Part shown: positions 56,901-64,000 of the stretch, piece after piece
Layout of the letters: each line of letters opens with the position of its first letter
How positions within the stretch are numbered: position 1 is the stretch's first letter
Assembly (NCBI GenBank): GCA_039621445.1
Contig: CP154955.1
Span: forward strand, 24,514,064 to 24,578,063
Origin: Euglena gracilis
Taxonomy: Eukaryota; Euglenida; Euglenophyceae; Euglenales
Length of the DNA stretch: 64,000 bases
Direction: 5' to 3'
Notes under the pieces: model-generated
Seen by the model: only the letters and a program-made list of their open reading frames with translations
Told to the model about the DNA's origin: nothing
Database searches by the model: none
Position numbers and translations under genes: made by a program

Positions 56901-57079
56901 TGGTTGACTGGATTCTGTTTTTCGAATTGGGAACAACCTGGCTGCCCTGTCTAGTGTGGCCCCGCCCCTTCCGCGGCCTGATCCCTGCCGCCCGCCTGCT
57001 ACGCGGACTCTTGTCCATTGGATGGGTACCCCGGTACCCCCGTGATTGCCCCCCCCCACCGACAACCATAGCTGGCACT

Positions 57080-57740
57080 TCGTTTAAAACGAAGTAAAAA
57101 AAAAACACGTTTTTTTTTAAAAAAAACATGTTTTTTTAAAAAAAACAAAAAAAAACGCCATTGAGGGTCCAGGGCAAAATTTTTTTTGCCTTTAATTTTA
57201 GCTTTTTTGGCCCATCCTCGGTCAGAGAAAGACACCAAATTTGGGATGTTTCAAGTTGAAACATCCCAAAATGGCAGAGAAATGCCCTATTTTGACCATT
57301 CTTGTTGAAGACAACCAAAAGTATTGGTTTTCAAGTCATTTGAGCTAAGATTGGTTCACCCTTGCGATCAAAGGCAAAATTTGGACCATCATTTTCCCCT
57401 TTGCTTTTTTTGCCGTTTTTTTTGCCCGTTTTTTTTAAATAAAAAACAAAAAAAAAACGTTTTTTTTAAAAAAAACAAAAAAAACGCCAGCTATGCCGAC
57501 AACCAAGGGGGGTCTCGTTATGTGCTATTATTGCCAGCGCCGGCGCGGCCGATTTCGGCCAAAAATGGCCGCAAAATAACGTTTTTTGGGGCGGCATGCC
57601 GGCGCGGCCGATTTTGGCCGAAAATGACCGAAAAATGACGATGGGATGGCGTGTACTGTACAAAAGAAAAACAACATCAACGAAAAGAACAAGCAAAGGT
57701 TTTTGGAGCGTGAGAGCCCTTGTCAACTGCATACTTTTAA
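57080..57740. other. No gene seen; A/T-run sequence plus satellite-like piece
   Basis: AAAAACACGTTTTTTTT-type runs, then at 57,537-57,640 GCCGGCGCGGCCGATTTCGG-like sequence that resembles part of the 215-bp satellite unit. Confidence 0.5.
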
Positions 57741-57749
57741 TTGCACAAC

Positions 57750-57820
57750 AGTCGGATAGCTCAGCGGTAGAGCACGGGGTTCACAACCCTGCAGTTCTGG
57801 GTTCGATCCCTAGTTCACCA
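57750..57820 (+). tRNA. tRNA-like unit, anticodon CAC (Val)
   Basis: TAGCTCAGCGGTAGAGC forms the D arm and A box. CGGGG-TTCACAA-CCCTG is the anticodon arm with CAC. CTGGG-TTCGATC-CCTAG is the T arm and B box. A T run (TTTT) follows at 57,822. The acceptor stem pairs poorly (about 4 of 7), so this may be a tRNA-derived repeat and not a working gene. Confidence 0.55.
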
Positions 57821-58081
57821 CTTTTGGGCCTTTTTCCTTTCCGATTGAGTTTTGAGGCCAAAGTTTTGAGGCAATGAGCAAATTTTTCCATTTGTTCTTG
57901 AAGAATTAAAAAGCAAAAGTAAGGCATGGACTGGACCCAGAATTGGAAGGAATTACCGACTACAGTAAAAACCTAGTAGTTCACTTCATACTGGACAGTC
58001 ATTGTGATGGGGGAATGTGGTACCAAAGAAAATCAGGGAGGTAAGCCACTTGTACTTCTTTCTGGCCTCGAAGGTATCACC

Positions 58082-58152
58082 AAGCGAGTGGCCCAGTGGT
58101 AGAGCGTGCGGTCGTTGACCCTGCAGTCGTGGGTTCAATTCTTACCTCTTCT
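58082..58152 (+). tRNA. tRNA-like unit, anticodon GTT (Asn)
   Basis: D arm GCCC-AGTGGTA-GAGC (one mismatch), anticodon loop TCGTTGA (GTT) on a weak stem, T arm GTGGG-TTCAATT-CTTAC with wobble pairs, acceptor about 5 of 7. Degraded compared with its neighbours. Confidence 0.45.
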
Positions 58153-58208
58153 TGTTTGGTTCGACTTTTGTTGGTAAAAATTACATGTGGAATTGGTGAA
58201 AAATGTTC

Positions 58209-58279
58209 ATACATGGTGGGAATTGAACCCACGACCTCGCACTTGTGAAGCGCATGCTCTACCGCTGAGCTACATGAAT
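58209..58279 (-). tRNA. tRNA-Val(CAC)-like gene
   Basis: Best cloverleaf of the cluster: acceptor ATTCATG/CATGTAT (6 of 7 pairs), D arm GCTCAGCGGTAGAGC, anticodon arm TGCGC-TTCACAA-GTGCG with CAC, T arm GTGGG-TTCAATT-CCCAC. A and B boxes are intact. No clear T-run terminator follows immediately, so its activity is uncertain. Confidence 0.65.
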
Positions 58280-58619
58280 GGTTATGTCATTATGACATAT
58301 TTCATTGTAACCTCTGTCTTGAACATTGGGAATGGCGTGGTGTGGTGTTGTCCTTCTGTTTTTGTGGACCCGTTCTTGTAGAATGAGTAATCTCCCCCCC
58401 ACCAAACGATTCGATCAATCGGCGGCCACAAACGATTGGTCGATTAATTGATTTATTGACCTACCCTGCGGAGGGGTAAAAAATCAATGATGAAACAGGG
58501 ATTACATGAAAATCCTTTAGAAGTGCAAGCATTCTGCATCACGAGGGGCAAAAAAATCTCCCATCCACTCCCACCCGAGCCTCAAATAACAAAATCCCTT
58601 CTATGGAGGTTAGGCAGTA

Positions 58620-58965
58620 CGGGGGGGGGGGGGCTGTGGACCCCCCGGTGAACTTCACCGGTGAACGTTCACTGGGGGAACCCCCGGTAAACTTCACCGG
58701 TGAACGTTCACCGGGTGAACTTCACTGTTTTGATGGTTGGGGATGAAATTTTCATGTGTGAAATTTTGCTCCTTTCCTCTCAAAATGGTCTTTTTGAGGT
58801 TGATGCTTCATGGAATTTAATCGAAATTTCCGAAAACTTGCCCAAAGATGTCATTTTTGGCCATTTTTGGCCAAAAAGTGCTCTCTTGGTGAACTTCACC
58901 GGTGAAGTTCACCGATGGGTTTGGCAGAGGGGGGGAGGGGGTCCGGGACCCCCGGTGAACTTTCT
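58620..58965 (+). repeat. GGTGAACTTCACC palindrome element, family B, copy 2
   Basis: Same core as 28,478-28,850, in the opposite orientation, with the same palindromes at both ends (GGTGAACTTCACCGGTGAA). Confidence 0.75.
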
Positions 58966-59194
58966 ACACACAAATTGTGGTTGAGCCCAGATTTCAGCCC
59001 GAAAACGTGTTCAGCAGGGGGGCCCCCGAAGGGGCCCCCTGAACGTGTCATTGCCACAGATGCCCTAATGGAAAACGTGTTACCCCCCACCCATGCTATG
59101 CTCCACAGGGTTTGGCCAAGGGTTGGGATGCTTTTGAAAAGGAAAACCATCGAGGTCGTTTCTATCGACCACGTTGTCGCCCCGAACTCCAATT

Positions 59195-59265
59195 GGTCGG
59201 GCCGACCATATGGTCGGTACCCCAAACAGGTCGGGCCGACAAGGTCGGCCCGACCTATAGTCAAA
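59195..59265. repeat. GGTCGGGCCGACC palindrome cluster
   Basis: GGTCGGGCCGACC, ATGGTCGGTACC and GGTCGGCCCGACC occur within 70 bases. Related in style to the GTCGGCCGAC clusters. Confidence 0.7.
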
Positions 59266-59382
59266 AGTCCTTTGAAAAGGGGGGGGGGGTAATGCGGTAC
59301 AGTGGAGTTTTCTGTCGACCTCCAGAAGTAGCATGGCCAATATTCCGCCCGGGGCCCCCTTCATGGCACCTTTCTAGCACAG

Positions 59383-59962
59383 GGCAACACAAAGAAAAAG
59401 TCTGGCTCCGTAGGTGCAGAGCTTGCTGCTGTTGCCAACTGTTTGGAGATCGCCAAACTGTGTCAACATCGGCAAGCCTCTTATCCTGAGCTGGATGCTT
59501 TCTTTGTTGCCTGGACGGGATGGGAGCTGGAACCCAGCCTGTTGTTGGATGAGGCGAGCGTCTTTGAACAATGTGTGGCTCAACGTGAGCAGCAGTCGGG
59601 AACTTTGTTCGTTTCAGGGAATCGTTCGGCAACCTCTTTTCATACATACGTGAATGCCGTCGCTCGGGCATTCTGCAAAACAACGACCGAGGGAGTAGTG
59701 TTGCCTTCCTCGGAGCGCCAATTCCCCCACTTCAACGAGTTGTTTCCCCTGACCAACCCCCTGTGCCTCGTGCTGTGTCCCAACTGCCTATAAAACAGGA
59801 GAAATGTGGTTTGTGGTGTTCCCATTCCCAAATCCAAATTGTGTGGAGCTGAACAAAGTTGTGTGTGACGCCTGTGGTTTGGCATATCATTTTCATTGCC
59901 AAGATTTGCGGCGGCCACCAAAGTATGGCTCTTTTTGTGTAAAGCGTGGTTGTGTTCCGTGA
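59383..59962 (+). pseudogene. Gene fragment ending in a PHD-like zinc finger
   Basis: The first frame (to 59,793) reads KKKSGSVGAELAAVANCLEI and on through ASYPELDAFFVAWTGWELEP, an ordinary soluble protein. After a stop, a second frame (59,804-59,962) gives VVCDACGLAYHFHCQDL and YGSFCVKRGC, a CX2CX4HX2C then CX4C arrangement like a PHD finger, then TGA. Either a frameshift or a short intron separates the two. Several transposase families carry such a C-terminal finger, so a transposon origin is likely. Confidence 0.45.
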
Positions 59963-60104
59963 TGTCCGCCACTCCGTGTCGGAGTGCTCCAAGGCAACGT
60001 CTGTTGTAGAGTGCCCCCGACCTGCCTCACTCTTTGAGGACCACCTCGGCCTCTCAACCGCTCGCCGATTTTTCATGATAGCAATTTTTGCTTCTTGCTC
60101 TTTG

Positions 60105-60330
60105 CGGGTTGCCACAGATGCCCTAATGGAAAACGTGCCTGACCACAGATGCCCTAATGGAAAACGTGTCATTGCCACAGATGCCTCAATGGAAAACGTG
60201 CCTGACCACAGATGCCTTAATGGAAAACGTGTCATTGCCACAAATGCCCTCAAATGCCCTCCCGTGGAAAACGTGTTCATGACCACAAAATTCAGGGCAG
60301 GCATTTGGCGGGCTGAACACATTTTTAAAC
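60105..60330 (+). repeat. CACAGATGCC tandem repeat, family C
   Basis: Units of CACAGATGCCCTAATGGAAA plus ACGTG, spaced alternately by CCTGAC and TCATTGC, giving a ~63-base higher-order period. The last unit runs into a segment (TTCATGACCACAAAATTCAG) shared with 49,640-49,720. Confidence 0.85.
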
Positions 60331-60339
60331 AGTGAACTT

Positions 60340-60710
60340 CACCATAGGGGGGGGGAGGGGGGTCAAAATGACCAAGTCTACTGCCTGATCTCCTATGCTG
60401 GCAACATACTTGGGGGCTAAGTCGTTTTTGTGGCTCACTTTGGCGTAGGCGGGGGGGGGGGGCTCCGCCCTCAAATAACAAAATCCCTTCTATGTTCTAA
60501 GTCCTTTTTGTGCCATTTTTATTGGTATTTTGGGGCCATTATATTGAAAATCCAATGGGGAGAGGTGTTCTTTTGCCAAAAGTGACCCAAAATGCACATC
60601 CCCCCCCCCCAAGTTTTTGCATATTCACCCCCGATTAGTGGTTCTGGAGCCATTTGGGTGGGCTTGACTGGTGTTGAAGTGATTTGGACAAAAGTTTTTT
60701 TCAGGGGGGC
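60340..60710. other. No gene seen
   Basis: G/C runs and non-repetitive AT-rich sequence; no supported feature. Confidence 0.4.
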
Positions 60711-60714
60711 TTAA

Positions 60715-60910
60715 AGGTCGGCGATATTGACCCGTTAGTCCATCAGAGTGGGTAGTCGGCCGACTAGTCGGCCGACTACCCACTACCCCCCACCCCGTCT
60801 CGCCGATTAGGTACCGACCAGGCCTGGTCGGCCGACCAATTGGGTGGTCGGCCGACTAGTCGGCCGACCACCCACTACCCACTACCCCCCTCCCCCCCCA
60901 GTCTACCGTC
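60715..60910. repeat. GTCGGCCGAC palindrome cluster, copy 2
   Basis: Contains TCGGCCGACTAGTCGGCC twice (perfectly self-complementary when extended by two bases at each end) with GGCCTGGTCGG between, and ACCCACTACCCCCC. It is the inverse arrangement of 38,660-38,800. Confidence 0.75.
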
Positions 60911-61064
60911 TGCCACTCCACCCTCCAGGCACCGTGGGACCCCAAAATGACCACTCTGGCAGGGGGGGGGCACTTTGGGTGAGGTGTAGGTTTATCAAGG
61001 CCCACAGATGGTGATCAAAGAGGTTTACTTGGAGTAAAGGAGGTGGCAACCATCAGACATGTCA

Positions 61065-61262
61065 GTGCCATTTCACAGGTTGGTGTAGAAACCTCCAGAC
61101 CAATTGTTTAGAGATTTCTTTGGCGAGGGTGAGTGAGAGTCCTTTCCACACTTCCCCTTCGGTTTGGTGCTGAAGCCAACTTTCCCTTGGCTCCAATTGA
61201 GCTTCAAGGAGAGTGGACATCATGGAGCGACCTTGTTGTCCCATGCTGCCAAAGCAATCGTG
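61065..61262 (-). pseudogene. C-terminal fragment of a related non-LTR retrotransposon
   Basis: Minus-strand PRESWLQHQTEGEVWKGLSL, TLAKEISKQLVWRFLHQ matches by eye the end of the intact element's protein (DSWERRAAEANCLQGLSM, ALARELAKQLAWGQ). Only this terminal portion is present. Confidence 0.5.
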
Positions 61263-61519
61263 CACGAACGGGGTAAGTCGCCAGCCCCGCTCTCAAAAGG
61301 TGGCGTCATATTTTCGGTATTTGTCTGCTTCTTGCGTTTCTTGCCAAGTCAGAAGCTGTGCGGCACGGCTCAAAAGCTTGCTTGGGGTCTCCAGAAATAG
61401 TGCAAACTTGACCGAAAAAAGGCCGTAACTCGGGCTGCACCAAAGCTGCATTCCTCATACATAATGGGTTGCTTCCATTATGTACCTCCCCCGCAAGAGG
61501 TACACAATGGGGGGTTCAT

Positions 61520-61841
61520 AATGAGGGGGGGGTGGAGTTCGTGGTTCAAAACTTCCACAACTACGTTCCACCCCCCCCCCCCCTCTTAATTGCAATTATG
61601 TCTGGCCGCCGGAGATGGGTCAAAATGGGCCAACGTTTGACAAGGTCGCAATACCTCCAAGGGCCAACTTTTTTTGACCAATTTTGGAAATTTTGCCAAG
61701 ATTTCATAATGAGCCTCAGGATGCATACCTGGCACGAAGCGCTGGAAGAATGTTTTTTGCCCCCGCAGAGGAGTACCGACCCCTTCCGAAACTGGGGGGT
61801 TGTGGGAGCACCCCCCATACCACCTTACCAGGTTTTGAATA
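61520..61841 (+). repeat. Recent duplication, copy 1
   Basis: About 320 bases almost identical to 63,683-64,000: TTTGACAAGGTCGCAATACC, AGCCTCAGGATGCATACCTG, AGGAGTACCGACCCCTTCCG. Apart from G/C run lengths I see one base change. Confidence 0.9.
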
Positions 61842-61929
61842 GTGCTGAGCTCTTAGTAAGCGCTCACCCACCCCTTCATTGACGCCCCCATGTAAACCGG
61901 CCCACTCCATGGAGCTCTGTTGACTGAAA

Positions 61930-62350
61930 TGCAAAGGTTTTGTGCCTGAAACAGGGCGCCGGGGGGGGGTGGAAAAACACTCATTTTTTGGCTCAAAATA
62001 CACCTTTTCCGGGTCTGGGGAGGCAAAAAAAAACAGAATTTTTTTTGCCCGAAATGATGTTTTTTTGGGCTCCCGGACCCAGAAAAACTGCTTTTGGGCC
62101 AAAAATGAGCGTTTTTCGACCCGCCAGCGCCCCGTTTTGGGCCGCCAACCCATTCACTTGGGGTCATTTTTGGGTCAAAAAAAGTCGAAAAAAATCGTTT
62201 CAAGCGAAAAAAAAATGTTTTTGATTTTTTTCGACTTTTTTTGACCCGAGAATGACCCAAAGTCAATTGGGTGGCAGCCCAAAACGTGGTGCTGGCGGGT
62301 CGAAAAACGCTCATTTTCGGCTCAAAAACAGTTTTTCTGGGCTGGGAGGC
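61930..62350. repeat. Family G relatives, inverted arrangement
   Basis: Segments GGTCGAAAAACGCTCATTTT and GGGCCGCCAACCCATTCACTTG occur on both strands here, compared with the tandem family G at 34,120-34,560. Confidence 0.65.
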
Positions 62351-62572
62351 GGCTTGGTTGATTGATCCACCAGTGTTGTTTGATGGGCAAGCGGTCATCA
62401 AACAATGTGAGGATATTTCAACTAATAATAAAATTTTTACATAATTATGTGAAAAACATTTTTGTAAGATTTCAATCAACTACATCACGTTTCGGAGACT
62501 TTCCATTATTCAAAGTTTTTATAAATTTAATATTTTTCAAAATTAAAGACGTCGATTTTATTTTACATATAT

Positions 62573-62690
62573 ACATACATATATATGTATATATATGTAA
62601 TATATATATATATATGTATATATTACATATATATGTAATATATATCTATATATATTATGTATACATAAATACATATACATATATATCATA
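62573..62690. repeat. TA-rich microsatellite
   Basis: TATATG/TACATA units. It directly precedes family F copy 2. Confidence 0.9.
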
Positions 62691-62950
62691 GGTGTCACAA
62701 GGGGGGGTCGGCGGGGGGGCGGCCGCCCCCCCCCCCCCCGGGGTTTTGGAAAGAAAAAATTTTTTGCAGCATGAATGTGATATTTTTCTTTGTAATGCCA
62801 TGTTCAATGGTTCAAAGGGCGTTACCGTCTCGGCTGCCTTTGGCAGCCACCTTGCCAGTTAAAAGCACATTTTTGGAGAATGAAATTGCAAAATGCATTG
62901 CCGTCTCGGCCGCCTTTGGCGGCCGAAATAAAAATTTTTGAAAAAACCCC
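62690..62950 (+). repeat. Hairpin-tailed repeat, family F, copy 2
   Basis: Starts ATAGGTGTCACAAGGG, passes a G/C run, then matches 33,700-33,945 in reverse: CGTCTCGGCTGCCTTTGGCA and CGTCTCGGCCGCCTTTGGCG. Confidence 0.75.
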
Positions 62951-62974
62951 ACGGCACTTCTTGATGTTTAAACC

Positions 62975-63165
62975 GGTGTTTGAGACGCCGGATTCAGGAC
63001 AGAACCGGCGTCCCCCCCCACGGGTTTTCCGGACGCCGGTTCTGTCCTAAAACCCGGCGTCAGGAACGCCGGTTCTGTCCAAAACCCGGCGTCAGGAACG
63101 CCGGTTCTGTCCAAAACCCGGCGTCAGGAACGCCGGTTCTGTCCAAAACCCGGCGTCCGGTTTGG
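62975..63165. repeat. ACGCCGG hairpin array, family D, block 3
   Basis: Includes three head-to-tail 32-base units CGGCGTCAGGAACGCCGG plus TTCTGTCCAAAACC; each unit can fold into a small hairpin. Confidence 0.85.
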
Positions 63166-63494
63166 CTTTTGGCCACAAACCGACTTTTTTTCCCCTCCTT
63201 TGGTGCTTTTTGTTTTTTTGGGACCCCACAAACCACTTTCACCTTGGCTGTTTGAATACAAACTGATATCCCCATATGTCCCCCTCCCTCCATTTTCTTG
63301 ACCAGCCGAGTTTGGGGGAAACTCTTCGGGTGAACGAAAAAAATGATTTTGCGCAAAGTGAAAAAAATGGCTTCTTCACCCCTCCCCAGGTTGCGAAGTC
63401 GACAGTTGGGTTGAGTTGGGAGGTTTCCAAAGGGGTTCTACCCATGATTTCGCTTTCTAGCTCAAGTTTTTGGAGCATTGGACTTCAAAAAAGG

Positions 63495-63680
63495 CGTTAG
63501 CGTCTCGGCCCCTTCGGGGCCAGGGGGACAGAAAAAAGTACATTTTGTTTGTGCCATGAAAAAAATTTACCTCGGCGCTTTGCGCCGGGGAAAAAAAGGA
63601 TGTGCTCCAAATTATGTCGATTCCTCGCCCCCCCCCCCCCCCCCCCCCGGGAAAAAATTGTTCCGACACCGCTGATATAT
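63495..63680 (-). repeat. Hairpin-tailed repeat, family E, copy 3
   Basis: On the minus strand it begins GGTGTCGGAACAATTTTTTC, has a G run, then a hairpin CGGCGCAAAGCGCCG and ends GGCCCCGAAGGGGCC plus GAGACGCTAACG. Confidence 0.7.
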
Positions 63681-63682
63681 AT

Positions 63683-64000
63683 AATGAGGGGGTGGAGTTC
63701 GTGGTTTAAAACTTCCACAACTACGTTCCACCCCCCCCCCCCTCTTAATTGCAATTATGTCTGGCCGCCGGAGATGGGTCAAAATGGGCCAACGTTTGAC
63801 AAGGTCGCAATACCTCCAAGGGCCAACTTTTTTTGACCAATTTTGGAAATTTTGCCAAGATTTCATAATGAGCCTCAGGATGCATACCTGGCACGAAGCG
63901 CTGGAAGAATGTTTTTTGCCCCCGCAGAGGAGTACCGACCCCTTCCGAAACTGGGGGGTTGTGGGAGCACCCCCCATACCACCTTACCAGGTTTTGAATA
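63683..64000 (+). repeat. Recent duplication, copy 2 (runs off the window)
   Basis: Near-identical to 61,520-61,841; it still matches at the last base of the window, so the duplicated unit may be longer. Confidence 0.9.

Noticed and set aside
28541-58984. Conserved ~70-residue protein in both family B copies
   Set aside because: The copies are similar at DNA level throughout; the frame runs into the palindromes and has no start or stop conservation that would indicate selection.

Overview
This window reads as a repeat-saturated eukaryotic nuclear contig, most likely from a euglenid alga (Euglena-like). Two independent signs point there. First, the 20-base string TGAGTGTCTATTTTTTTTCG at 39,835-39,854 equals, as I remember it, the 3' end of the Euglena gracilis spliced leader. 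Second, the largest gene is interrupted by introns that lack GT-AG ends but carry CAG at intron positions +4 to +6 and CTG at -8 to -6, the pairing motif described for euglenid nonconventional introns. I identified both from memory and could not search a database.

Layout. 0-4 kb: a decayed minus-strand transposon-like gene (zinc-finger region, SAM-like C-terminus) between two arrays of a GATACACA repeat. About 4.4-29.8 kb: one large minus-strand gene for a membrane-bound hybrid histidine kinase, in small exons of 33-191 bases (transmembrane segments, H box, ATPase domain, receiver domain). Its introns hold the AAT and TATGTA microsatellites and several dispersed repeats. Three consecutive receiver exons (6,980-8,818) lie on the plus strand, while the exons before and after them lie on the minus strand, and reading frame and intron motifs still fit across both strand switches. 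Part of the gene therefore appears inverted. 29.8-39.5 kb: a mosaic of short repeat families, many bracketed by GC-rich hairpins or G-rich tandem arrays, plus a retrotransposon fragment. 39.8-45.0 kb: a nearly intact non-LTR retrotransposon of the restriction-like-endonuclease type, with a relict spliced leader at its 5' end and a 2A-like ribosome-skipping motif. 45.0-46.6 kb: a frameshifted reverse transcriptase/RNase H gene on the minus strand. 47.7-48.1 kb: a 24-bp minisatellite. 50.1-55.5 kb: a tandem array of about 25 copies of a ~215-bp GC-rich satellite, flanked by an inverted repeat. 55.8-64 kb: retrotransposon fragments, three tRNA-like units, a PHD-like zinc-finger fragment, and second copies of repeat families seen earlier.

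How the parts relate. The only gene that looks cellular is the histidine kinase. It keeps the H-box histidine and the receiver Asp pocket, acceptor Asp, Ser and Lys. I could not find the exon carrying the ATPase N box. Everything else is mobile or repetitive. The spliced leader attached to the retrotransposon implies that its RNA was trans-spliced before being copied back into the genome.

Limits: exon joins were inferred by hand from frame, family pattern and the CAG/CTG motif. Repeat boundaries are approximate. An assembly error could explain the inverted segment.
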